Source: Berberis thunbergii
Lineage: Eukaryota > Streptophyta > Magnoliopsida > Ranunculales > Berberidaceae
Reading direction: 5' to 3'
Assembly (NCBI GenBank): GCA_003290165.1
Contig: QNQO01000201.1
Location: 558,001 to 622,000, forward strand
Length of the DNA stretch: 64,000 nucleotides
Shown here: positions 43,893 through 56,900 of the stretch, one piece after another
Layout: each line of letters starts with the position of its first letter
How positions within the stretch are numbered: the stretch's first letter is position 1
Position numbers and translations under genes: made by a program
Notes under the pieces: generated by a model
What the model was told of the DNA's origin: nothing
Seen by the model: only the letters and a program-made list of their open reading frames with translations
Databases searched by the model: none

Positions 43893-43901
43893 ATCATTTT
43901 A

Positions 43902-44992
43902 AGTAAACATAAAATAACAACATTATTACTGTATAGATTAACAATGCATAGATAATCAATGTATAAATGTGAATTACTTCTTTGGGGCCATGATGGTGGA
44001 AATTATGGTAAAGTTCTATTGAAAGTAAGAAGATTCGTACCTCGAACAAGATCTCCAACTCTTGCTCCGTTGAAGCTTTCTGATTCAGCCGTGAAGCTCT
44101 AAAGAGATAAGAATAAAGAGAAAAATGTACGTGAAGAAAATGAAGGATAAAAACAAAAAAAACCAAAAACAAAAACAAAAACAAAAACAAAAAATTGTTT
44201 AATGAAGTCATGCCTTCAGTAACTTCACACTTCAACAAAAAAACACTACAAGCGATGGCTTTTATGGCTTCAAAGTAGTGACCTGCTTTTAGCTTTAAGT
44301 GGTGGTATTGAATGCTTTGAAAACACTGAGCAAAACAACAATATATTCAAGGACATTTGCGTGTTAACAGTCTTTGTCAGCAAATCTCAATAAAGTGAGG
44401 CCAAAGCTTGATAAATCTTTCAAAGAAGCATACAATTTCTTAACATCAAATAACTTTGTTCAAACTCTGCTCCTGCGCTCATGATTCTCACAATTTCACG
44501 GGCAATGTTGTCTTAGATTTTAGAAATGAGAATCTGCACCAAGCAGAATAGAGACATGCTCCTTGGACAACGGTAACAGATTTTTTACACCAAAAGTCCA
44601 TTCACACACCACAGCGAACAAGTTGAGAGCTATCAACTACAGCTAACTATTAAAGGAGCAAAATATTAATAAAACAATCCTGGATAAATCGGCACAAATC
44701 TGAGTCACAATGAAAGACTTGAGTCACCGCAGTTGCCCAATACTGTACTGTTGCTTATCATCATCATCAGCGTAATAAGCATAATTAAATAGAATCCACC
44801 ATAGAAAACAACTTATTTTTCAGCCACTAAATGTTCCAAATCTACCACTAGAAGTAGCATTCATAATAAACTTTCGGAAATCTGGGGACAAGTACTCCAT
44901 CTACTGAGGTATCCCCAGTATGATGTGACAGAAACTACGACAAGAATTTAAAATTGTAAATATCCTGGGGTCCTTCCCATTGGCCCCTTATT
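43902..44992. other. 3' flank of the Mic10 gene
   Basis: About 1.1 kb follows the Mic10 stop codon on the minus strand and presumably includes its 3' untranslated region. An (aaaaac)n-like run lies at 44163-44192. Nothing else is recognised. Confidence 0.5.
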
Positions 44993-47900
44993 TCAGTTCT
45001 CCTCGCCCTGGAAAGAACAATACAGAAAAATCAGTAGACGACTCAGTAAATTCAAATCAGGATTGGTGATGGTAAACCTGAATCATACAAATTTAGCACA
45101 GTGCTCTCATTTATACGACCAAGGTAAAGTAAATCTGTAACACATCATCATGTGAAATTCACAAAAGAAAACATATCATTTAGATCCTTCTAGGTTGGAC
45201 AATACAAAATATTAATTACACTAGTTGTTATAGATAGAAGTTCACAAACTTCATAATTTCAAACTATTATTTCTTGTAACCTATGACATTAAGTGAATTC
45301 TAGTTCTTTTATCAATTAGTTGGAAAACTGAATTTTGAATCATTTCTTTCAACTAATAACAGTCTGGCAATCCTAAAAATTAGAACAATTAAATCAAATT
45401 GGGACAGAGTAAAACATGCAAACAGGTTTGAATTTCTGGTAGAAAAAATAAGATTTAAAAGATACATCCTTGTGGAAGCAAGCAAGTTAAGTCACCTTAG
45501 ATGAAGGTGAGTTTACTATCTAATCTCAACATGTCGAAGTTATTTCCACTGAATAAAATTTGAAATCATATAAAGACTTCTCAACATCTTAGAACCCACA
45601 ATTATATCAACAAAAATACTGTTTGATTGAGGAAGTAGAAAAAACTATAAACGATCATTTAAAGGATAACAAGGCACGATATAATAGATATTGTTCTTTG
45701 CTGTTGAAAAATGGGAGGGATTTCCTTGATCTCCAATGACACACAACTGATGTATCACTGAAATAGGTAACCATGTGCCATAAGTAGGAATTAGCACTAA
45801 CATAAGTTTCCCAGTACAGTGCATAACAGAAAATGAAAATCCTAGACATAAATTAAATTATATTACCTGAGAAGGTGAAGCAGAATGCGGAGCTATAGGA
45901 ACATTTGCAGGAGGTGCCCACCTTGGAAATGACCCATCAAATTTTTTAGAACATTCAGTGTAGGCCGATCCAAGACCTACACCAGCACCAAAAGCTATAG
46001 ATGCCCATCGTGTCGCAGGACTCCCTGGTTCCACAATAGAGAATTGATCTACTTAATAATAATGCTCACAGTAGCATAATATTCATATAGTGATTACATC
46101 ATTTGATAAAACCTAGTGATTACATCGTTTGATAAAACATATTTTAACACGGGCATTGTTAGATCAGATTGGAGAGTTGGCAACTGAATGCAAACTCTCC
46201 ACATAGATAAATGATAAAACTGAATCAAGGACCAAGTTCATCCCACATAATGTAAATTTTTACTCTAAAGGTTTTGAAGATGACGATAAAGTAATACTCC
46301 TAGGTGTCAGACTATTCCAATATTTATCATCTTTAGATTACATAAATTTCTAATAAAAAATCTTTCAGAACTAGAATTCAATTTATACATATTTGCGAGA
46401 CTCGGGAAAAAAGTGACCTTAGCATTCTTCTCTCTGTATGCATGCTATTGCTCGTGTAGTGCTAAAGAAATGTCACAATTGAATTCAGCATTTCGAACGT
46501 AAATATTATCACAGGAAATAAAGGCCTTTTATTTGCATTTTCCATGGTCTCAGGAATAAAAATAAATAATCAGGTGCAGAAGTATATCAGAAAATGTGGA
46601 AGTCATGTCAAACTGGCGTCACAGGAAAATTCAATGCTCCTTTCTGGAAAGCACCACAGGAAAATTCAACAAGTAAATTTTTTTAATCTGATAGAACTAA
46701 ACAAGAATTGAAATAAACAAAACAAGAATCGTTACGAAGCAAGAATTGAAATAAAACAGAATTGAAATAAAAAAATCTAATTGAAGTACAAATAAGAAAC
46801 AATTATTTTCAATGAATTAACCAACCAAGGAACAAAGAACAATGCTTTGCCTTATTTATGATATCCCTAACTTCTTTGACAAGCTACCAAACCTAACCCT
46901 AATAGCTAATAATGCCCTCACTATTACGGGTTTTACTTAATAGGCTCAATCACAATTAATATTACTAAACTAATTCATACTAATACCCGCTTACATCAAC
47001 CTCCCCGGGTTGAAGAAGTTTGTCCACAAGCTTCAAGGATACAGATTGTGCCTTTCGCCACTAAGGAGATGAATTCGCCTTCACCATCAACTAAAAGTAC
47101 ATGGTCCATGTATGCTTGTTCATCAATTTCATCTGTCACCAACATGGACTTTCCTTTTAGACAATTACTTCAGACATGATCAGGTTGACCACATCCAAAG
47201 CACTTAAGGGCCCCTTAGTATTGGGTTGCGGTGTGTAAGAAGTGGAACTGCGTGGTAGAGGCGCCAAGGATTTCTTCTCGGAGCGGTCTTGTAACCGTAA
47301 CTTTGTTTCTGCTTGTTTAGCCATGTTCTCAGCCGCTAAAAATGTATCAAATTCCTCCAATGCTAAGACAGACCTAAGTCTCGCATCCAAACCATGGTAG
47401 GAATGGAAGATGGTTTGTCATTCTGGTTCATGTGGCTTGGCAAGCAAACATAAATAACGAAATTTTGTAATGTAGTCTGTAATTGTATGCCCGCTCTAGG
47501 TAACTCTCATCAATCGCCCAAAGAGATCTCGCTCACAATCCATGGGGATAAAAGTAAACCGCATCATCTCGCACATATCATCCCACAGTTGTTCGGGGTG
47601 CACATTCCTCCTACCATCAAAGATTGGCAGTACTCTTCAATTCAGTAGCCACTAATTGTACCGCCTTCGAACCTCATCATATGTTCTTGAATTCAAGAAC
47701 ACGATTAATCTCCATGGACCAATCCATAAAAGCGTCACCAAGTGCAACTCTATTATAAGGCACGTCAAGTTTTATTCTTGTATCATCTCGACGTTCCATT
47801 ACTGCTATCAGCCTAGCCAACTGATCATTATTAACAAAATTAACTCCACCGAAGTTTTGATTGCCTAAGTTAGGTGTTCGAAAAAGGGATTACCCACCTC

Positions 47901-50900
47901 TTCTATATCCTCTTCCTTGACCTCAAGGAGGTCGAAACTGTCATTTGACTTGTGCAAGCGGCCAAGGTGGGTTAGGATCTCTATGTTGTTCTTCCACCCA
48001 CTGTCTTGCATGTCCCTGTGGTAACTGAGTCATATCTGCCGCAAAAAGTTGAGGGGATACTCCAAATCGTGCAGGCACCGCATTGTAAGAGTCAATCTGA
48101 AGAAGAGAAAGTTCTGATGGAAACCTGGAATAGATAGGAAGTTGGTATTGTGGAAGAAAGTTACGGTTCAACTAGCTACCAGCATTGAGGTCAAAACTTG
48201 ATTGTCTCGGATGGAGTCGTGAATTATTCGAGTGTTGGATGGCATAAGGGTTCAAAGAGGGTTTCAGTGCTAGGGTGAGGGCAAGGTGAAAGAAAGGCGT
48301 GGAAGGGTGGTGGTTGAATTGGGGAACCTCCCAAGATGGCGGGGAGGGTAGTGAGAGAGTAAGAGGTCAGAGAGGGAAAACAAAGAGATTTTTAAGGGGA
48401 ACAGAGAGGGTTGGAGAGAGGTGATGGTAAGAGGGGTGGGTTTGGACGGCAGGGGTGGCTGAGGGGATGGTTGGATGGGAGGTGGTGCAGGTTAGGAAAG
48501 GGCGCCGAAGGGGGTGGCAAGGACGACAGAAAAGGGAAGGAGGCGATCGAGTATCCCTTGTGGGTGCTCGTTGATCTCCTTGTTGCCTGACAAGAGTCCC
48601 TTGATCATCAATTCCATCTTTATCATCCTTTCCACTGCCTTTTCTATTACTTCTCTATCACTTTCTCTACCTTCGTCTCGCTCTTCTTTGGTTTATTGTT
48701 ATAACCCGGCAAGTTTGTTGTTCCAATCCTCTTCTCTCTAGGTTTCTCTTGTTTCTGCGGAGTTTATCTTGTTCTATCTCTGCATCCAAGAGATCTTTTG
48801 ATATTTTTCATCCTTCCATGGCTTCAACCGCTTTGATTTGTTCTTCTTCTGTTATCTTTCAAGCTTTCTCATATGCGTATTTACCTAATTTTATTTGTGT
48901 CATACAAAAGAACTGTTTCGACTCTATACCAATTGATAGAACTAACAAGATTCGTAATACGAAACAGGAATTGAAATAAAACTACGACAAAAGCTAATTG
49001 AAAAACAAATAAGAAAATAATTATTCTTTTCAATCAATCAACCAAGGACAAAAGAACAATGCTTTGCCTTATTTATAATATCCCTAACTTCTTTCGCAAG
49101 CTTTACTAACCTAAAACTAATTGGCTAATAATACCCTAACTACTATTATGGGCCTTACTGAATAGGCCCAATTACAATTAATATTACTAAATTAATTCAT
49201 ACTAATACACGCTTACATCACAATAAAAAAAATTAAATTAAATTAAATAAAAAAAAACAAGTATTATGTTCAATATAGGCCAAAGTCCTAAAGGTATACA
49301 ACTATGATTTATATAAGGTAAGTACTATAAAGTCCCACTTAAACATACAATAAGAGAATTGTATATTCTCATACAATGAAGTCTCCAAAGCAAACAAGAA
49401 ATTATTCTCCTACAATCAAGTGTACACGTAAAAAAAGGAAAGAAAAAAACATACACTCATAATAATAATAATTTTATCTTAACAAGCATAAATGTCATCC
49501 TCCATCAGATTCCATAAAATTATACCCATGATCAAACATTATATTCTTGTTTCCATTAGGAGGGGCGAAATGGTAAGAGATTGTTGGTCGTTAATAAGAG
49601 TTATAGGGTCGAAGCTAGAAACTTTTGCACTCCAAACCATGGATTTTGATCTCACGAAATTTCATGAAATTTTCTTTTTTTGAGTCTAAAAATTTTAAGT
49701 GTCAATTATGAAAAATAAGTTATTTCAAAATATTTCGTGTGCTTCTTTGTAAATTTTGACATTTTCGTGTAAAACCCAAAAAATTATGAAGCAAATTACA
49801 TTTTTTTGATAAAAATATTCCATCATTTTTCAAAGATTATTTTTTTGATGTTTTCGTGTAACCCAAAAAAATTATGAAGCAAATTACATTTATAGGGATA
49901 CTTAAGTATTTAGGCTTCATTTTATGTATTTATTAGGTATTTTACTTGTATCTTACTGGTCCATATACTTAATATGTTTGACATACACTCAAAATTTTTA
50001 CGTTTTTTTTATATACAGCAAAATATTTCTTAAAATTAGAATACCGAAATTACTTCGAAAAACAGAATCACAATCCTCACTCCGGACTGGTAATCTGACA
50101 ACAAATTTCTACTAACATCCATAGAAAACACTAAGATCAAAAATATAATCATAATTATATTCTTCATGAACTTAATCTAGTACTGAGCTTTTATCTATTC
50201 AACTATTTTACACATCGTATATATCAAACTGAATTGGGTATAATATTTTTTTAAGCCAAATTGTAATCAAGTAGTCCAGTTTAACAAACACAAACTAATC
50301 TAATAACTAGAATACATTATTAAAATTGCAAAATAATTAAGATAAATATGTAACTTTAATCTGGAAAATTTGGAAATGCGCTAACATAATAATATCCTAA
50401 TTACAAGTTTATATATAAAAAAAGGGGAAGGGAAAATTTCTTTATATGAGTTGAATAATGATAAATACTTTCATTGAGTTCTATAGTTTGTTGAATAAAA
50501 AAATATCTATATATATTAAAATAATTCTTGCGCTCCAAGTGAATTGAAGTTGGGTCATTAGTAACGAAGTTTTAAAAACCAACCATTGTACCAAAAAGTT
50601 TATGTCTTCTATTGAATTAAGATTTATAATATAGTGTCTTTACATTTATATTAAAAAATTCAAAAATGCTATGTATGTACTTTCTTTTTTCGAAAATTGA
50701 AGGCGGGCAACTGCCCCTCTAGTCCCTTTGTAGGTCTGCCCCTGGTTTCCACTCCTTGGAAAAAATGGCTATTCCTTTCCAACCACATGTTCCAACAAAT
50801 TCGTGTATCGTGTTAGCATCCAAGTCACCTCTTATGTAGCACTACACCCCGAGAATAAGCTTTGCTATTCCAGCGAGCATTTAGAATAACCATTATATAT

Positions 50901-53900
50901 CTAAGAGCAGGGCTACAAAACTCATAGATTGACTTGTTTTTATTAACTCAAGTGATGTGGCAAACCACATCATCATTTAAAAGGTCAACAATGCCCATGG
51001 TCATCAGCTTGCTTTCTTCATAGTCACGAATACAATAAGTAAATAAAGAACTCAACCTTATGCTGTATCTGCAGAAGTCTGGCTGAGTTGGTTCAAGTTT
51101 GTTAGTTTGAAAGTCCTCTAAAGAAATCAAACCTCCTTCTCACCTCTCTCAACCATCTTTTCTCACTTATTATCCACAACCTAAGCCATGACTGTTTATC
51201 TGTAGCATGACCACTTGATGAATGTGGAAGGAAGGGGGTAAATGACCGATACTACTGGAAGGATTCCGATACTCTTCAGTTTTTTGTTGAAGTCTATCCC
51301 ATAGAGGTACTCAAATTGGATCAGTGATCGATTTCTAGGTTTTGTCGTAAACCTAATTGGTTACTAAAAAAACCTTATTTGTCCCCTTTTCTTGAACCCT
51401 CCCCAACCGATGATCTCGTGAATGTAAAACTCTTCATCGAGATGTGTAAAATAAATAAATTAATTAATTAATGAGAGGTTTTCTAAATATTTTCGTGGAA
51501 ATTTATTTTTCTCTTTTCATGGGTTCTAAAAGAGGTCCAAAAATGGTGGCCCGCGTTACGATTATGTTTTGCATCATGAGAGACATGGAAGTGGTGTGTT
51601 TTTGTAGGGGGATTTAAGAGAGCCAAAGATGCACGGACTCTCGAGAAAAACTCCTAAATCTGAGTTGGATGCGCCCGAACGTATTCGACACATGGTCAAC
51701 GGCTCCGATACGTTGACCTGGTCAAAAAGTGCCCAACACGGTCAAGACTCGGCTAGGAACAAGAATTTTTGTTGTTGTTGTTGGGTGGAAATAGAATCTA
51801 AATTGGGTGCAAATAGCACCCAATTTTAGGTCTTGGTTTGCAGAAGAAAAAAAAAGAAGAAGAGGGGAAGAAGACGTGAGACGGATTTGTTTCAGATCCA
51901 TTTGCTTATTGGTTGGTTGTTGTTGTCGACAGAAGAAGGGGAAGAAGTAAAAGAAGTGACTAACCTGGGAGGAACACATCAAGCAATCGATTTGTGTGTG
52001 GTGCTCTTGTGATCGTTATGCGGTGCTCTAGCAATCGTTGTGCCTTGAGAAGGTTTTGTCGTTATGCAGGAACTCTAGTTTGCTTAACAAAAGCTCTAGT
52101 GTTATGACTTCTATTTTTCTTCATGAACTCTAGTATTAGTTTAGCTGACAGTGGGTTTTTTTTCTAGGAGTTCCTATGTGATTGAGAGCCATCCAAGACA
52201 AATGCAACTCTGGTGAATCCCTAATGAAGTTTATCTTTGTAATGCTTTTAATAAAAGATGTGTTGCAGATTGTTTGCTAATTATATAACTTTGGGGCAGA
52301 TTGTTGCCTTCATTCTTCTGACAATACTAGCTGCACTTTTCTAAAAGAAGTGATCGGTTCATATGGGCTATAAAAATAGTAAAAAATAGTAAGGTTTGTC
52401 GTGTACAAAGAGATGAAGTGGGGAATAACGATGATGTGGCATAGGCATCATCAAGTAAGTTATTAACGTAACATACAACGGTGAGGTTTATAGCATTTTT
52501 CTATATCCAATATATCCACAAATTATGTCCGATATAAAGTGTGCCAATGTGAGAAATTATTAGTATATCCAAAACATATATTAGTGAATAAAAGAAACTT
52601 ATATATCCCCTTTTTGATTATAGCCTGATATAGAAACAAACTTCTTAGTGTCATGTCATTGTTCAGATGATTTTGATGCAAGTGAAAATTCCCCGAGTCA
52701 TTTGACGAAGGGCCCAAACCTTTTATGGAAGTGTCTCACCATAGGTATTAATGCATCCAAATTTTGGTCTCCTATAGTCTGACATGCAAAACAAATATTA
52801 AATTGCCAAAGACCACCTTTTTGGTGCCCGAAGGCACTCTGATGTTTAAATCAGTAACTCAGTTCGAGATGGAAATAAATCTAGACAGAACTCAGTTAAA
52901 ACTGCATACCTTTGTCGAATGTTCCCTTTACCCTATATAATAGTTGTTATTAATTCTCTGTGTGACTTAAACATGTGAGGCACAATGAGGGGAGATGTTT
53001 GTAATAGTCTCCTCCTTTATGAAGATACGTCATCGGATCCCTCCATGACTCTTTTTCTCTGTAACGTTCCTCCTCTTTAAGGGAGAACTTATTGGGCCTA
53101 AATTTGGGCCACCGACTATGATTTATTCTGATGGGCCTGTTTGGCCTTTTACAACTGGACCCACCCTTTCTAGGCTTTGTGAATTCTCCTGGTTCTGAAA
53201 TATTTGATCATCTTATTTGATGTATCATCAGGTATCATAATAGGTTTTGTTCCTCTACAAGTTGATTTGTTCTCTAGCTAGTTGTAAATTTGAACCCCAA
53301 TTAAATCATGGCATGTGGCGTGATATTTCCACCGATAGTCAATACGAAGATAGATTTCCGACAAGTCCATATGCATCCCATGGAAAATTTTCGAATATAG
53401 AATTTTCAAACTAAAATCCACGATATTGATGTTTTTATGGAGATATCTAGTAGTATATCCTTACGTCCACAATATTTGGTCAATCAAAATCACCTGAAAA
53501 GAGGAATATCCATGCAAAGGACTAATATAATCCACAACATATATCCTAAGGTGAGGGACCGCTAGATACAAACATCCCTACTTTTGGAATCCATTGGGCC
53601 TCAATCTTCCCCAAGAAATGATTTCAAATGTCATACTCCACCCACAATATTCACAACCTACACATCAAATCTCCAAGGAAAAATGACAATTTTGTAAGAA
53701 TGTCAAAGAAATCTATATTACAAATCAGAATGGTGTTTGAGATTGGAGATAAAATACGACTGAGATTTACCCAAATATAAGAATCTAACGGATCGTATAA
53801 AACTTAAAGCACCAACAGTGCATAGGTTTGATTCCCATACCCAACATTTTGATATTTATTTATTTTTCTTAAATTTTTATGGTGGTGATTAGACATGTAA

Positions 53901-56900
53901 GTATGAAGAATGAAAACTCAAGGGTGATCATATTTTGACAAGTTTTAAACTTTTATTGTGCGACAAATCGGTGACCGCTAAACCTAACCACTAAATACCT
54001 AGTTTGAATTGATCTATCCTTGATTTACACTAAATCGGCGATTAATCACCGTATAAATAACCCAGCTCACATAATGGTATTGGTTGTAAATAAAGTGTAC
54101 CTAAAAGGGTAAAAGAAAGGGTACAAATAAAAGTACAATCTATGTTGAAGAGTATAGGATGTACAGGTTGCGGAGAGAGAAAATATGTTTATTTTATATT
54201 CTCAAACTTAAAATTATAATATCATTTTATTTGATATCCGATTTGGGTAAACTTGGTATTGTTGAAATCAAAAAGTTAAAATTTTTAAATGAGATTTCTT
54301 TCCAAGAATTCAATGTGACCATAAAGCTTATAAAGTTTGACGAGTTTAGCACGCCTTAAAACTTTTAGTTTTCAAGGTCAAATACGATTTTTTGTTGAAG
54401 ATATATTTAGAATTTAATTGATCTAAATAAAATCGATGGGGAGATGTCGTAGACATAAATAATTATAAAAAAAGATTATATAGAGTGTTGTAGGTATGGG
54501 TAATACGCTAGTCTCTTATATAAGCACTCAAAGAAAGGCTACACCTCCAATTTTCCATTGCAAGTGGTAAGCAGAAAATCCCTCGTGGATCATTTCCATG
54601 TCCAACCATTTCTATCCAAAGGTACTACCGGAACGAGTCCTCAGACCACCACCAAAATCTTCCCTTTCGAAGCTTTACCCAAATGGAATTTCCAATACCT
54701 ATGTTATTTAATCTCCCTCGTTTATCTGTTCTCGCTAGGAGAGCATTAGGATTTACGAATTAATCATTTGAATAATCTTTGGCCGATAGCAAGAATTAGC
54801 GATTTCCCTCAGTGACCGATTAAAAGCTTTTAAAACTCACCGATTAATCGATCTATGACAATATGTTATAAATAAAAATTAATGTTATTTTTTAAATATT
54901 TTCGTAATGTCATCAATATTCTACCATAGGGAAAAATCAAGTGTGTGAAGAGGATGTTGAGAGAAAAATCCATGAGGATACATATAAAAAAAACAACCAA
55001 AACTAAAGAATATGTAAAGCCGCACCTTAATCTACCATTGAATTTTTTATTTTCTTATAATTTGCCTTTAATTGTGGCATGTGATGTTCACTACTTCAAT
55101 ATACACTATTTTTTTCTTGTAGAAACATATTTACTTAGAAGGATTGAGAAAACATGCTTATAAAGTAACGCTCTTGAACGGATTATGGTCCAATTAATGA
55201 TTTAACTACATAGTCCAATACATACTTCCACATCCCAACTAACTCCTTTATTTAAAGGAAGCGTTATGAGCTGTTTAAATATTTAAAAATTCCCTAGAAT
55301 TCAAAAAAATAAAAAATGGAAAAGTTACAAAGAATGACGACTAAAGTAGTTACAGCCCCATAGACCTTTCAAAATTACAAAAATAGAGTCAGAGAACATT
55401 TTAAGGGATGGGTTTGTCAATGCCCAACACTAATAATATTTTCAACAGTATTCACGATCTCTATACCTAGGGATGGCAATGGGGCAGAATTGGGCAAATC
55501 CATCCCCACTCCGCTGGGGTCGCAGATCCCCAAATCCACCCTGCCCCAAATATTCGTATAAAAATAAATAATAATAATAAAAATTGTAACAAATCATTTC
55601 TCTCTTTCAAGCCACTTCACTTGGAAGCAATGTATTCTCAAATATCAACATCTGATGTTTCATTAGATATGGACTACCAATCTGTGATCAAACATAAATC
55701 ACAACAAATACTGGGATATAATAAGTACATCCAAACCTAATAAGCCAAACAATCACCTGTAGAGGAGATGCACACATAGTTCTTTCTTTTAGGGTCAAGA
55801 CAAGATAAGAGAAACACACATCAAATTTGAGTTTGATTGAATTTGAGTTTCTGAACAACACCAGATCGAACCACAAGAACCACCAAAACTAGATCGAGCC
55901 ACCACCACCAGATCAAGCCACCACCAGATCATGCCACTACCAAATCGAACCACCACCAGATCGAGCCACCAACTTCCCTTCCTTCTCCTTCATCGACAGC
56001 GACAACGATGGTCGCTTCTCATCAAGCCTCCATTCGAACCATCGAGAAAGGAGAGAATAAGCATGAAAATAAGAAGAAAAAAGGAAGAAAAATTCATTAT
56101 CGCCTGTGGACGAGTTCACCTCATCCACTTCTCTGTGGAGGCATGAGTTCTTTTGTCTGTGATAAAATGGAGATTGGAGAATTATTTAATTAGGTTTATG
56201 ATTTACGTTTTATATTAGAAGGGTATTCTAGTCATATTGCATTAATAAACGAACATCCGTAAGGCGGATGTGGCCAAATTCATATCCTTCCCAAAACAGT
56301 AATAGATCCAATTTTAATCCCCAAAACCGCCCCAAAATCCATTAAGAAATATCTGTGAAAAACCGCCCCACTGCCATCCCTACTTGCACCTACCCATGAA
56401 AATCCTTGCATTATGCTTTATCCATAAGCACCAACAAATATCACAGCAGTGGTCTTTATACTACAACTATTTTCAATTTGATGTTAATTAGAACAAATGC
56501 AGAAATGATTATTTAGGCCATTTCATTAACATAAGAAGCATGGTAGAAAGCATGGACGATTCAACATAGGGACCACAGTGGTATCGGATATGAATCAGAC
56601 TTTAAATTTAAGATACATATATCATACCATATCTTGTACCATAAGATATAATACAAAACAATATATGTATATGACACAAATAAAAGTTAAGAAATTAGGT
56701 CCCAGGAACACTTTCATTGATATAGTAGTTCTATAACATATACAAGCAAGTTATCATTCATTCGCTCATGTTACGTTGTACCCAAAATATAGTTCAATGC
56801 TTAAATAGTTAAGACTAGCATATCCAAAAAGTTGCTAAATCCTAATCATTTCACAAAAATTCCCAAGCCATCTAGGTACTATCAAGCATCCACTCCCAAC

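Larger units (their letters stand above)
46689..49220 (-). mobile_element. gag-only LTR retrotransposon in Mic10 intron 1
   Basis: Two similar LTRs (46689-46998 and 48934-49220) bound 2532 bp. On the minus strand the 5' LTR is followed by a primer site and the 3' LTR is preceded by a polypurine tract (acccggggaggt). The interior encodes only a decayed gag with a zinc knuckle; gag runs almost directly into the 3' LTR and no pol remains. This fits the non-autonomous gag-only (TR-GAG-like) or deletion-derivative pattern. No convincing target duplication was found. The element lies in the same orientation as Mic10. Confidence 0.85.

Noticed and set aside
42365..44300. A larger element between the similar strings at 42370-42480 and 44243-44300 (gcgatggctttt, tggcttcaaa)
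   Set aside because: Similarity is weak and no inverted ends or duplications were found; the MULE inside explains most structure there.
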